A DNA stretch of 64,000 nucleotides. Origin: Clostridium bovifaecis. Lineage in GTDB: Bacteria; Bacillota; Clostridia; Clostridiales; Clostridiaceae. The stretch covers positions 527,249 to 591,248 of the forward strand of contig CP046522.1 of NCBI GenBank assembly GCA_009738435.1, written 5' to 3'. Made by a program: the position numbers and the translations under genes. Each line of letters opens with the position of its first letter. Positions within the stretch are counted from its first letter, which is position 1. Under the pieces are notes generated by a model that was not told the origin of the DNA, searched no databases, and saw nothing but the letters and a program-made list of their open reading frames with translations. Below, in pieces: positions 44,153 through 56,238 of this stretch.

Positions 44153-45543
44153 TGAATAGAATGAAGAGAACACCTATAAGTGAACAAGATCCAAAGGTTA
44201 GAGCTAAGAACTTTGAGGAGGTTTGTTTAGGATATACCGAAGAGGAAGCGGTATTAGAAGCTAGCAGGTGCCTGCAATGTAAGAATCCTCTATGTGTTGG
44301 GGCTTGCCCTGTTATGATTTATATACCTAAATTTATAGAGCAGGTTAAAAATAGAGAATTTGAAGAAGCTGCAAAAACTATAGCAAAATATAGTTCACTA
44401 CCAGCAGTTTGTGGAAGAGTATGTCCGCAAGAATCTCAATGTGAAGGAAAGTGCATCCTTGGAATAAAAGGAGAACCAGTAGCCATTGGAAAGCTTGAAA
44501 GATTTGTAGGGGACTGGTCAAGAGAAAACAATGTTAATCTTTCAGAAACAGAACCTAAGAAAGATAAAAAAATTGCAGTAATAGGAAGTGGTCCGGCGGG
44601 ACTTACATGTGCAGGAGATCTAGCTAAAAAAGGCTATGATGTTACTATTTTTGAAGCTCTTCATGAAACAGGCGGAGTTTTAGTATATGGTATCCCGGAA
44701 TTTAGACTTCCAAAGGAAACAGTAGTTAAAAGTGAAATTGAAAATATTAAAAAACTAGGTGTTAAAATAGAGACTAATGTAATAGTAGGTAGAACTGCTA
44801 ATATAGATAAGCTTATGGAGGAAGAAGGCTTTGAAGCTGTATTTATAGGCTCAGGAGCAGGACTTCCTAAGTTTATGGGAATACCAGGTGAAAACTCAAA
44901 TGGAGTACTTTCTGCTAATGAATTTTTAACTAGGGTCAATCTAATGAAAGCTTACAGGGACGATTATGCAACACCAGTTAAGATAGGAAAGAAAGTAGCC
45001 GTTGTAGGAGGCGGAAATGTTGCAATGGATGCAGCAAGAACTGCTTTAAGACTTGGGGCGGAAACTCACATAGTATATAGAAGATCAGAAGAGGAGCTTC
45101 CAGCAAGAGTGGAGGAAGTTCACCATGCAAAAGAAGAAGGAATAATACTTGATCTTTTAACCAATCCAACTGAAATTATAGCAGATGAAAAAGGGTGGGT
45201 TAAAGGAATGAAGTGTGTAAGAATGGAGCTTGGAGAACCAGATGCATCTGGAAGAAGAAGTCCAAGAGTTATAGAAGGCTCTGAATTTATAATGGATGTA
45301 GACACTGTAATCATGTCTCTTGGAACTTCACCAAATCCGTTGATATCTTCAACTACAAAGGGTCTTGATGTTAATAAGTGGGGATGTATAGTGGCTGAAA
45401 CAGCAACAGGAAAAACATCTAAAAATGGGGTGTACGCTGGAGGAGATGCTGTAACAGGAGCAGCTACAGTAATACTTGCCATGGAAGCTGGAAAAAAGGC
45501 AGCTAAAGCTATTGATGAATTCCTATCTAGCAAAGATAATTAA
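44152..45543 (+). CDS. nfnB: NfnB, NADPH-binding large subunit (GltD-like)
   Basis: 463-residue GltD-like flavoprotein. The N-terminal iron-sulfur domain has CLQCKNPLCVGACPV and CGRVCPQESQCEGKC; FAD site IAVIGSGPAGLTCAGDLAKKGYDV near residue 142; NADPH site VAVVGGGNVAMDAARTALRLGAE near 282; C-terminal GVYAGGDAVTGAATVILAMEAGKKAAK. Holds the bifurcating FAD in characterised NfnAB. Could be mistaken for glutamate synthase small subunit, but no GltB is nearby and NfnA precedes it. Confidence 0.93.
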   Translation: MNRMKRTPISEQDPKVRAKNFEEVCLGYTEEEAVLEASRCLQCKNPLCVGACPVMIYIPKFIEQVKNREFEEAAKTIAKYSSLPAVCGRVCPQESQCEGKCILGIKGEPVAIGKLERFVGDWSRENNVNLSETEPKKDKKIAVIGSGPAGLTCAGDLAKKGYDVTIFEALHETGGVLVYGIPEFRLPKETVVKSEIENIKKLGVKIETNVIVGRTANIDKLMEEEGFEAVFIGSGAGLPKFMGIPGENSNGVLSANEFLTRVNLMKAYRDDYATPVKIGKKVAVVGGGNVAMDAARTALRLGAETHIVYRRSEEELPARVEEVHHAKEEGIILDLLTNPTEIIADEKGWVKGMKCVRMELGEPDASGRRSPRVIEGSEFIMDVDTVIMSLGTSPNPLISSTTKGLDVNKWGCIVAETATGKTSKNGVYAGGDAVTGAATVILAMEAGKKAAKAIDEFLSSKDN

Positions 45544-45563
45544 AGAAATTTATTAAGCTAGTG

Positions 45564-45604
45564 AAGCACCTACTAGAATAGCTCTATTCTAGCAAGTGCT
45601 TTTG
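45564..45604 (+). terminator. nfnB terminator
   Basis: GAAGCACC...CTAGAATA / TATTCTAG...AGTGCTTTT nested stem with T tail. Confidence 0.65.
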
Positions 45605-45784
45605 GTTAAGAGTTATAAAAAAGTGGAGATTATATAAAGGTTATTATGTTCATATTTACCTTTGTAGCTTTTCAGCATTTCATAATAATTTTCTGCAAAA
45701 GATATTAATATTTGCAGCTATACTTTACATATGAGGAGATTTTGTAGATAATACTATTAATAAGAATTTTGTGATACAAAATTT

Positions 45785-45905
45785 TTAGTGGAGAAGTTGA
45801 GGAGTGGAGTCCTATAAAACAAAGTATATCTCCACTCCTCCGCTCAGCGCTTTAGAGCCTCCACTTTTAAACTTGCAAAGGTTGCGCTTCGCAAAATATT
45901 TCGGA
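45785..45905. repeat. GTGGAG-type intergenic element
   Basis: Left arm AGTGGAGAAGTTGAGGAGTG; right arm ATCTCCACTCCTCCGCTC and GCCTCCACTT. Ends with TTGCGCTTCGCAAAATATTTC. It fills most of the gene-free 45605-45914 and opens a false 5-prime extension of the glycosylase frame. Confidence 0.75.
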
Positions 45906-45914
45906 GGTGTAAAT

Positions 45915-46793
45915 GTGGACTTTAAATATGTAGAAAGCTTTGAAGGCGGTATAGTAGTAAAAGATGTAATTAATTTCCAGCTTCCTCATATATTTGATTG
46001 TGGACAATGCTTTAGATGGAATAGTCAGGAAAATGGAAACTATATAGGAATTGCTTTTGAAAGAGTAATTGAAGTAGAAAAAAGAGAGAATGATGTAATT
46101 ATTTATAACACTACTGAAGAAGAGTTTGAAGATATATGGGTGGACTATTTTGATCTATATAGGGATTATTCTAGCATAAAAAAGGTTTTGGGAGAAGACG
46201 AGCTTTTAAGAAAATCCGTAGAATTTGGAGAAGGCATAAGAATTCTTAAGCAAGAGCCTTTTGAAATAACTATATCTTTTATAATATCAGCTAACAACAG
46301 AATACCTATGATAAAGAAGGCTATAAATAATATAGCTAGAAAATGGGGAAAAGCTATAGATTATAAAGGAAATACATATTATACTTTCCCTAGCATTAAG
46401 GATCTAGAAAACTGTACTATAGATGAACTTAGTGATTGTGGAACAGGGTTTAGAGCTAAGTACATCAAAAGCACCATAGAGGGGATTATAAAAGGAGAGA
46501 TTAACCTTAGAGATATAAAAGAGTTGAGTGATGATCAATGTCATAACGCATTGCAGGAGCTAAGTGGAGTAGGACCTAAGGTGGCGGATTGTATAATGCT
46601 TTTTTCTATGCAAAAATATTCAGCATTTCCTGTAGATGTATGGGTAAAAAGAGCTATGCAGCACTTCTATTTGGCTCCGGATGTATCATTAAAAAAGATA
46701 CGTGATTTTGGAAGAGATAAGTTTGAAGAATTCTCTGGTTTTGCTCAACAATACCTTTTTTACTATGCAAGAGAGAATAATATTAAGATATAG
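45915..46793 (+). CDS. 8-oxoguanine DNA glycosylase/lyase (OGG1-type HhH-GPD)
   Basis: 292-residue base-excision repair enzyme. N-terminal beta domain (FDCGQCFRWNSQENGNYIG), then HhH-GPD domain with hairpin CHNALQELSGVGPKVADCIMLF, catalytic Lys in the hairpin, and catalytic Asp in FPVDVWVKRAM. GTG 45915 is chosen with GGAGGTG 5 bp upstream; the frame is open to 45804 only because it runs through repeat DNA. Confidence 0.9.
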   Translation: MDFKYVESFEGGIVVKDVINFQLPHIFDCGQCFRWNSQENGNYIGIAFERVIEVEKRENDVIIYNTTEEEFEDIWVDYFDLYRDYSSIKKVLGEDELLRKSVEFGEGIRILKQEPFEITISFIISANNRIPMIKKAINNIARKWGKAIDYKGNTYYTFPSIKDLENCTIDELSDCGTGFRAKYIKSTIEGIIKGEINLRDIKELSDDQCHNALQELSGVGPKVADCIMLFSMQKYSAFPVDVWVKRAMQHFYLAPDVSLKKIRDFGRDKFEEFSGFAQQYLFYYARENNIKI

Positions 46794-46822
46794 CTCTGTT
46801 TGATTTATAACAGAGTTTTTTA
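46794..46822 (+). terminator. Glycosylase terminator
   Basis: CTCTGTT / AACAGAG stem followed by TTTTTT. Confidence 0.8.
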
Positions 46823-46887
46823 TATTTAATTAAGTAGTATAAAAAACCATCTGTTACAATGAAAAAACAACGCTGTTATAAAAATAA

Positions 46888-46905
46888 ATGTTACATTTTT
46901 AACAA
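46888..46905. promoter_or_regulatory. Rex-like operator upstream of hydrogenase
   Basis: ATGTTACATTTTTAACAA: right half perfect and left half two mismatches to TTGTTAA-N4-TTAACAA. It is 60 bp before the hydrogenase start. Confidence 0.6.
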
Positions 46906-46964
46906 ACATCTGATATAATAAGAATATAGTTGATATATTTTTGTGGATGTAGGGGGGAAATATA

Positions 46965-48449
46965 GTGATTTTTGAAACCGAATTAAAAAAGCTTAAGTAC
47001 GAAGTTTTAAGGGATGTTGCAATATTAGCTAAAGAAGAAAGATTAACGCAAGGTGAATTGGATAAGGTACCCTACGATATAATTCAAGGTGATAAGCCGA
47101 AGTACAGATGTTGTGTATATCATGAAAGAGCTATTGTAAAAGAGAGAGCAAAGCTTGCTGCTGGTTACTTAGCTAATGGAGATAGACCAGGTGACTTAGT
47201 AAGAGCCGAAGAAGATTCTCCAATAATGTACGTCATAGAAGCGGCGTGTGATACATGTCCTATCAATAAATACACTATAACAGAAGCGTGTAGAGGATGT
47301 CTACAACATAAGTGTATGGAGGCGTGCAACGTACACGCTATAACAAGGATTAATGGAAAAGCATATATAAATCAAGATGTATGCAAGGAATGTGGATTAT
47401 GTAAAGCATCTTGCCCTTATAACGCTATATCAGAAGTTATGAGACCTTGTAAGACTGTATGTCCTACCCAGGCTCTAGCTATAGACCCAGAAGATAGAAG
47501 AGCTATGATAAAACATGAAGATTGTGTAGATTGTGGAGCATGTATGGAGGCATGTCCTTTTGGAGCTATATCAGATAGAAGTTTTATGGTTCCGGTTATA
47601 AATGCATTAAAGACGAATAAAAAGTTATATGCAATGGTAGCACCTTCAATTACTGGTCAATTTGGAGGCAAAGTAACTGTTGGACAAGTTAAAGATGCAT
47701 TGAAAAAGTTGGGGTTTGAAAGTATGGTAGAAGCAGCTTGTGGTGCAGATGCAGTGACGGCTCACGAAGCTTTAGAATTCGTAGAGAGAATGGAGAATGG
47801 GGATAGCTACATGACCAATTCTTGCTGTCCGGGATTTGTTTCTTTTATAGAAAAGAAGTTTCCGGATCAAGTAGAAAAAATATCGAATACAGTATCACCA
47901 ATGATAGCTACTGGAAGACTTATAAAGAAAAAAGATAAAGATGCTGTTGTAGTGTTTATTGGTCCATGTACAGCTAAAAAGAGTGAGATTAGAAGAGAAG
48001 GTATTAAGGATGCCGTGGATTACGTTTTAACCTTTGAAGAGATAGCAGCTATGTTTGGAGCATATAATATTAACCCTGAGGAATGCGAGGATATTCAAGT
48101 TAATGATGCTTCAGCTTTTGGTAGAGGTTTTGCTCAAGGAGGCGGCTTAAGTGCAGCAGTCGAAGATTATATTAAAAGTAATAATATAGATGTTGAATTT
48201 AATCCTGTAAAGATAAGTGGATATTCTAATCTTAGAAAGTTCATGCTTTTAGCTAAAAACGGAAGACTTCCAGGTAACTTCTTTGAAGGTATGATGTGTG
48301 AGGGAGGTTGTATTGGAGGAGCTGCTACTATATGTTCTCAAAAGAAAACCAAAGCTCATTTAAATAAGTTTAGTAAAGAGTCGAAGGCGCAGCAGGTTAT
48401 TTCAAATGAAATGTTGTGTGAATTTAAAGATATACATTTAGAAAAATAA
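46965..48449 (+). CDS. Monomeric [FeFe]-hydrogenase, group B-like
   Basis: 494-residue iron-only hydrogenase. N-terminal Cys-rich region (CDTCPINKYTITEACRGCLQHKCMEAC) and ferredoxin-type clusters (CKECGLCKASCPYNAI, CVDCGACMEACPFGAI) feed an H-cluster domain with variant motifs NSCCPGFVSF, GPCTAKKSE and MMCEGGCIGGAAT. The departures from TSCCP/ MPCxxK/ GGGQP point to group B. GTG start after GGGGGGA. Likely evolves or consumes H2 with ferredoxin. A Rex-like operator lies upstream. Confidence 0.93.
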   Translation: MIFETELKKLKYEVLRDVAILAKEERLTQGELDKVPYDIIQGDKPKYRCCVYHERAIVKERAKLAAGYLANGDRPGDLVRAEEDSPIMYVIEAACDTCPINKYTITEACRGCLQHKCMEACNVHAITRINGKAYINQDVCKECGLCKASCPYNAISEVMRPCKTVCPTQALAIDPEDRRAMIKHEDCVDCGACMEACPFGAISDRSFMVPVINALKTNKKLYAMVAPSITGQFGGKVTVGQVKDALKKLGFESMVEAACGADAVTAHEALEFVERMENGDSYMTNSCCPGFVSFIEKKFPDQVEKISNTVSPMIATGRLIKKKDKDAVVVFIGPCTAKKSEIRREGIKDAVDYVLTFEEIAAMFGAYNINPEECEDIQVNDASAFGRGFAQGGGLSAAVEDYIKSNNIDVEFNPVKISGYSNLRKFMLLAKNGRLPGNFFEGMMCEGGCIGGAATICSQKKTKAHLNKFSKESKAQQVISNEMLCEFKDIHLEK

Positions 48450-48451
48450 CT

Positions 48452-48500
48452 AAAAATGAAGGGACTGCATAAAGTTGAAATGCAATCTCTTCATTTTTTT
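48452..48500. terminator. Hydrogenase terminator, possibly bidirectional
   Basis: AAAAATGAAG...ACTGCAT pairs with ATGCA...CTTCATTTTTTT between convergent genes. Confidence 0.7.
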
Positions 48501-49173
48501 AATTCTTAAGAGATTTTTTTAGTTTTCTATATATAAAATAGAAGATAGTACTACTTATTATCAAAAATGTGATTATAAATATAGCGCAGTGAAAGAAAAA
48601 AGCTTGAGGCATCATATTAATTATTGGATCATTTTTGGGGTCTAATAGCCAGTAATCATTATTAAAAAATACCTTGTGAAATAGAGTAAAGCTTTTATCG
48701 AAGTCAACTAAAAACGGCACTAGGCAAAGCATAGGTAAAACTAAAAGGTATATAGAAGTTAATTTAAGAAATTTATAGTTTTTCTTTTTATAATTAGGAA
48801 TAAATAGAATTAATACGGTAAAAGCTAAAACGTATGCTAAGTTATCTAAAAAATTAAAAATAATCTTTACTTCTTCAAAATGTATTTTACCCTCTAAAGA
48901 ATATGGTAAACTTGGTAGATTAAATCGAGTTAAAGAGGAACTATTCATATACTCTATAACGTAGTCATAGTTAGATTTTATTTCACTAAGCTCTAAGTTA
49001 GATAGTTTAGGTATATTTAAATGTACAATATCTAAATAATAAATAGCTTTAAGATTTAAGGTTAATTTTACAATTAATATGATGATCAGTAGGGAGAATG
49101 AAAAAGCTAGTAAGGTTTGAAGAATCATTAGAAAATATAAATTGTTCTTTAAATTATGTTTCAAGATATCCAC
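48499..49173 (-). CDS. TIGR01906/DUF1461-like integral membrane protein
   Basis: 224 residues with about five hydrophobic segments (LQTLLAFSFSLLIIILIVKL, LAYVLAFTVLILFIP, TSIYLLVLPMLCLVPFLVDF, FFFHCAIFIITFLIISSTIFYFIYR) and a conserved extracytoplasmic stretch HKVFFNNDYWLLDPKNDPIINMMPQAFF, which fits the DUF1461 family. Function unknown. Monocistronic, convergent with the hydrogenase gene. Confidence 0.8.
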   Translation of the reverse strand: MDILKHNLKNNLYFLMILQTLLAFSFSLLIIILIVKLTLNLKAIYYLDIVHLNIPKLSNLELSEIKSNYDYVIEYMNSSSLTRFNLPSLPYSLEGKIHFEEVKIIFNFLDNLAYVLAFTVLILFIPNYKKKNYKFLKLTSIYLLVLPMLCLVPFLVDFDKSFTLFHKVFFNNDYWLLDPKNDPIINMMPQAFFFHCAIFIITFLIISSTIFYFIYRKLKKSLKN

Positions 49174-49443
49174 TCCATAAATTCAATGTAAAGGTTGTAC
49201 TATTTTTAGTATTGACAATATAAAGATGAATAATCAAGTTTTAAAAAAATTAATTTTGAAACTTAGAATTTTTAAATGTTAATAAACTATAATTTAATCA
49301 AATAAAAATTAAAGAAAATAAAAGAAAAAAGATGAATTAACATGATATTTCATTATAATTTAACTTAGTTGGATTAAATCATGTAGTAAGTTAAAAAGTG
49401 GAATTTGCTATTAAATTTAGTATAAATTATTATTATAATTGTA
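49174..49443. other. AT-rich divergent promoter region before groESL
   Basis: No gene seen. A TTGCTA...TATTAT pair with 17-bp spacing near 49405-49434 is a plausible sigma-A promoter just ahead of CIRCE. Confidence 0.4.
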
Positions 49444-49470
49444 TTAGCACTCAAGATGATTGAGTGCTAA
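49444..49470. promoter_or_regulatory. CIRCE element (HrcA operator)
   Basis: TTAGCACTC-N9-GAGTGCTAA, an exact match to the CIRCE inverted repeat, 60 bp before groES. HrcA repression of groESL is expected. Confidence 0.97.
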
Positions 49471-49517
49471 CAAGTAGAGCTGTTAATTTAATTATAAAAA
49501 TAAATTAAATCACATAA

Positions 49518-49814
<297 letters not shown>

Positions 49815-49828
49815 ATTAAAGGAGGTAA

Positions 49829-51463
<1,635 letters not shown>

Positions 51464-51480
51464 AAGCAATTTAAAGTTTA

Positions 51481-51535
51481 AAATTAAGAAAAGGGATTTT
51501 TGCAATAGCAAAAGTCCCTTTTCTTAATTTGTTCG
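51481..51535 (+). terminator. groEL terminator with 23-bp stem
   Basis: AAATTAAGAAAAGGGATTTT... pairs with the complementary 23-base arm ending CTTAATTT (one G-U-type mismatch), loop AATA, then TTGTT. Unusually long for an intrinsic terminator. Confidence 0.7.
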
Positions 51536-51800
51536 TCCAGCAAAGCTGGACCATGCTTACTGATGAAAGTCCAGTCAAGGTAATTGACAACAAGACTTGC
51601 AGCCAACCATTAAGAGTGGTAGCAATACTTGGTTTGAAGTGTGGTGGTAAAGTAATCCGAAAAGTTGAGAGCAAAAATGCAGGTCGCGGCATAAAGTGAA
51701 TTCTGCCGTATCGTTAAATTGGTATATGGGAAGCGGCATGCATCTATAGTATGGTTGGGAACTGGAGAGATCTTATAGAATGAAGAAAAAGTTTTTACCT
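51531..51800 (+). other. Unexplained structured non-coding stretch after groEL
   Basis: About 270 bp with visibly higher GC than its surroundings and no coding frame. It starts GTTCGTCCAG with a 6-bp hairpin GTCCAG/CTGGAC, and includes CCGAAAAGTTGAGAGC, GGTATATGGGAAGCGGCATG and GGTTGGGAACTGGAGAG. This style resembles the domain I-III RNA of a bacterial group II intron lacking its reverse transcriptase and 3-prime end. The match is by general resemblance, not an identified family. It could instead be an unknown ncRNA. Confidence 0.35.
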
Positions 51801-52084
51801 TCATTTTATATACATTAAGTTTGATTATAGGCGTTATGATGCTTTTGTTGCAAAATGCTTATAAAAGTGAAATATTTATAGCAAGTTTTAAGCAGGTTTT
51901 TAACCATATCATTTCAAAATTATTCATATATCATATGTATAAAATTAAGAGTAAACAATAGAATAAAGATATACTCTTTTTAAAAGGCTTTCACAATTTA
52001 TGACATTTCTATTTTGATTAGATAATTGCAGTATAACTTAATTAAATTTTTGCAAGAATATTATCAGAAAACGATTTAAACAAA

Positions 52085-52113
52085 TTGACAAAGTTTAAAA
52101 ATTCAACTAAAAT
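52085..52113 (+). promoter_or_regulatory. Sigma-A promoter of guaB riboswitch transcript
   Basis: TTGACA, 17-bp spacer, TAAAAT; the aptamer begins 35 bp after the -10 box. Confidence 0.75.
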
Positions 52114-52147
52114 AGACATAACAAAAATTAAATAGAATTTTTACATT

Positions 52148-52214
52148 CACTTATATATCCCTTGAATATGGCAAGGAGTCTCTACCGGAAGCCGTAAATT
52201 TCCGACTATTAGTG
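52148..52214 (+). ncRNA. Purine riboswitch, guanine class
   Basis: Has the core ATATATCCCTTGAATATGGC, GTCTCTACCGG, CCGTAAAT and CCGACTAT. The C in GACTAT is the position that specifies guanine (U would mean adenine). P1 pairs CACTTA with TAGTG. It precedes guaB, whose pathway makes GMP. Confidence 0.94.
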
Positions 52215-52235
52215 GTTATTGCATAACGTTTTTTG

Positions 52236-52283
52236 TGCATTAATCTTACTTTTAGAGATAGAGGTGAGGTTGATGCATTTTTT
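52236..52283 (+). terminator. Purine-riboswitch terminator
   Basis: TGCATTAATCTTAC pairs with GTGAGGTTGATGCA (several G-U pairs), then TTTTTT. Guanine binding is expected to favour this stem. Confidence 0.8.
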
Positions 52284-52371
52284 GTTATATTAATATGAAT
52301 TAGGGATAAATGTATAACTAAAAGAGTGGTTATAATGAAACTTTTAGTGGAAGTTGTAAGGATATAAATAA

Positions 52372-53844
<1,473 letters not shown>

Positions 53845-53847
<3 letters not shown>

Positions 53848-53873
53848 CATTTGGTGCCAGGCACCTAATGTTA
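53845..53873. repeat. GGTGCCAGGCACC palindrome after guaB
   Basis: TAACATT-T-GGTGCC-A-GGCACC-T-AATGTTA: GC-rich stem unlike its AT-rich surroundings. Similar palindromes are widespread in Clostridia. The guaB stop codon is within the left arm. Confidence 0.6.
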
Positions 53874-53889
53874 TAATATTAAGTTTAGA

Positions 53890-53960
53890 GTGGAGGCGCT
53901 CAAGCGCAAGTGGAGAAAGACTCAAAAGGTAGTTTAGGAATAGAGTAGTTTAGAAGTTCA
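53890..53960. repeat. GTGGAG-type partial element
   Basis: GAGTGGAGGCGCTCAAGCGCAAGTGGAGAAAG followed by AGTTTAGGAATAGAG words; right inverse arm missing. Compare 13014 and 45785. Confidence 0.5.
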
Positions 53961-53986
53961 AAATAAAAACAAAGGAGATAAGCCGT

Positions 53987-55519
53987 ATGAAGAATGAGTT
54001 AGTTCTTGTGGTGGATTTTGGAGGGCAATATAATCAACTTATTGCAAGAAGAGTTAGAGAGCACAATGTATACTGCGAAATAGTTCCTTACACAACTTCC
54101 ATAGAAGATATAAAAAGCAAAAATCCTAAGGGGATAATTTTTACAGGGGGGCCAAATAGCGTATATGGAGAGGATACTCCAAGGGTAGATAAAGAGATCT
54201 TCGAATTAGGTGTGCCTGTACTTGGAATTTGTTATGGTCATCAACTAACTGCTTACACCTTAGGTGGAAAGGTTGAGAGTCCTGAAATAAGAGAGTATGG
54301 AAAAACTGAAGTTAGAATTAGCAATAAATCAGAATTATTTAAGGATATAAGTGAAATAGATCAGTCATGGATGAGTCACACTGACTATGTATCTGAGATT
54401 CCAGAAGGTTTTGAGATAATAGCGACAACAGAGGAATGTCCTGTAGCGGCTATGGAAAATAAAGAAAAAAGAATATATGGAGTTCAATTTCATCCAGAAG
54501 TTGAGCACACTTTATTTGGAGAAAAGATGCTTTCAAATTTCTTATATAATATTTGTGGGCTTAAGAGCGACTGGTCAATGGCTTCTTTTGCAGAAGAAAA
54601 AATAAAAGAAATAAAAGAATTGGTAGGAGATAAAAAGGTTCTTTGTGCCTTATCTGGTGGAGTTGATTCATCAGTAGCAGCAGTACTTGTGCATAAAGCT
54701 ATAGGTAAACAGTTAACTTGCGTATTTGTTGACCATGGTCTGCTTAGAAAGGACGAAGGAGACCAAGTAGAGAAAATATTTAAGAAGCAATTTGATATGA
54801 ATCTAATTAGAGTTAATGCTCAAGAGAGATTTTTAGGAAAACTTAAAGGAGTAAGTGATCCTGAAACTAAAAGAAAAATAATAGGTGAGGAATTTATAAG
54901 GGTATTTGAAGAAGAAGCTAACAAGCTTGGAGAAATAGATTTTCTTGTTCAAGGAACTATATATCCAGACGTAGTTGAAAGTGGAACGAATACATCAGCT
55001 ACTATAAAGAGTCATCATAACGTTGGAGGACTTCCAGAAGATATGCAGTTTTCTCTAATTGAGCCATTAAGAGAACTATTCAAAGATGAAGTTAGAGCTG
55101 TGGGCGAAGAGCTTGGAATTCCGCATCACTTGGTATGGAGACAGCCATTCCCAGGACCAGGGCTTGCTATAAGGGTTTTAGGAGAAGTTACAGAGGAGAA
55201 GCTATTTATAACTAGGGAAGCAGATGCTATATTCAGAGATGAAATTGCAAAGGCAGGACTTGAAGGTAGTATATGGCAGTACTTTGCTTGCCTGCCTAAT
55301 ATTCAATCAGTTGGAGTAATGGGAGATGAAAGAACTTACTGCCATACCATAGCACTAAGAGCGGTAACATCTTCAGACGCTATGACTTCAGACTGGGCAA
55401 GAATACCATATGAGGTTTTAGATAAGGTGTCTAGAAGAATAGTTAATGAAGTTAAAGGAGTAAACAGAATTGTTTATGATGTAACTTCAAAACCACCTTC
55501 AACTATTGAGTGGGAATAA
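53987..55519 (+). CDS. guaA: GMP synthase (glutamine-hydrolysing)
   Basis: 510-residue enzyme, XMP + Gln to GMP. N-terminal class I amidotransferase with [16 protein letters not shown] (nucleophile Cys) and [14 protein letters not shown] pyrophosphatase P-loop [16 protein letters not shown] near residue 220; C-terminal dimerisation domain with [19 protein letters not shown] and ending [18 protein letters not shown] precedes the ATG. 139 bp after guaB without a strong terminator in between. Confidence 0.97.
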   Translation: MKNELVLVVDFGGQYNQLIARRVREHNVYCEIVPYTTSIEDIKSKNPKGIIFTGGPNSVYGEDTPRVDKEIFELGVPVLGICYGHQLTAYTLGGKVESPEIREYGKTEVRISNKSELFKDISEIDQSWMSHTDYVSEIPEGFEIIATTEECPVAAMENKEKRIYGVQFHPEVEHTLFGEKMLSNFLYNICGLKSDWSMASFAEEKIKEIKELVGDKKVLCALSGGVDSSVAAVLVHKAIGKQLTCVFVDHGLLRKDEGDQVEKIFKKQFDMNLIRVNAQERFLGKLKGVSDPETKRKIIGEEFIRVFEEEANKLGEIDFLVQGTIYPDVVESGTNTSATIKSHHNVGGLPEDMQFSLIEPLRELFKDEVRAVGEELGIPHHLVWRQPFPGPGLAIRVLGEVTEEKLFITREADAIFRDEIAKAGLEGSIWQYFACLPNIQSVGVMGDERTYCHTIALRAVTSSDAMTSDWARIPYEVLDKVSRRIVNEVKGVNRIVYDVTSKPPSTIEWE

Positions 55520-55572
55520 AGAGCAGGTTAGGATGTGCGAATTAGACGTTAGAAGTTAGGGGCAGTTTGGCA
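55520..55572. repeat. GTTAGA-type partial element
   Basis: GCAGGTTAGGATG, TTAGACGTTAGAAGTTAGG; only one arm present, as after asrC. Confidence 0.45.
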
Positions 55573-55600
55573 TACGTTATATAAAGCTTATAATATAATT

Positions 55601-55650
55601 AGTGTCTTAGATGTTAGGCAAGTTTGTCTAGTATCTAAGACGCTTTTTTT
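55601..55650 (+). terminator. guaA terminator
   Basis: AGTGTCTTAGAT / ATCTAAGACGCT stem then TTTTTTT. Confidence 0.8.
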
Positions 55651-55746
55651 ATTGCTTGTAGTTAGCGAAGTTATAAAATAAAATTGGAATATAGTGTAAC
55701 ATAAATGAAAGTTATTCGTTTATTAAGTGAAAGGGGAGATAAAGTT

Positions 55747-56238
55747 GTGAAAAATGATGAATTTGAAACTATCTACAAGAAGTATAGTACAGAACTTTAT
55801 ATTTATGCCCTTTCACTATGTAAAAATCATCATTTGTCTCAAGATTTGGTAAGTGAAACCTTCTTAAAAGTTTTGTTATCCATTGAAAATAGTCATCAAT
55901 ATATTAAATATTGGCTATTTAGAGTATGTAAAAATTTATACTTAGACTATATAAAGAAAAACAAGTCTTTGCAGAGTATAGATATAAATGAAATCAAACT
56001 ATTAGTAGAGGATAATACATTAGATAAAATCATACTTAATGAACAGCGAAGAAAGGTGTATTATGAGGTCTTGAAGTTACAAACATCCTATAAGGAAATA
56101 ATTACTTTATATTATTATTGTAATTTTTCTTTAAAAGAAATATCATCAATAATTGAAATTTCCCAGGGGACAGCTAGAACTTTACTATTTAGGGCGAGAA
56201 AAAAATTGAAAGAAGTTTTAGAGGAGGGGTTAAAGTGA
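55747..56238 (+). CDS. ECF-type RNA polymerase sigma factor
   Basis: 163 residues. Region 2 (FETIYKKYSTELYIYALSLCKNHHLSQDLVSETFLKVLLSI) includes the core-binding and -10 recognition helices; region 4 (YKEIITLYYYCNFSLKEISSIIEISQGTARTLLFRARKKLKEVL) is the -35 helix-turn-helix. GTG 55747 has AGGGGAG upstream; the frame extends to 55705 without a site. Overlaps the downstream anti-sigma gene by 4 bp, the usual sigma/anti-sigma arrangement. Confidence 0.9.
   Translation: MKNDEFETIYKKYSTELYIYALSLCKNHHLSQDLVSETFLKVLLSIENSHQYIKYWLFRVCKNLYLDYIKKNKSLQSIDINEIKLLVEDNTLDKIILNEQRRKVYYEVLKLQTSYKEIITLYYYCNFSLKEISSIIEISQGTARTLLFRARKKLKEVLEEGLK

Noticed and set aside
45120..45533. 137-codon antisense frame within nfnB
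   Set aside because: Shadow of a strongly conserved gene; no start site or family resemblance.
45804..45914. N-terminal extension of the DNA glycosylase
   Set aside because: Translated repeat DNA without ribosome site; GTG 45915 with GGAGGTG is the proper start.
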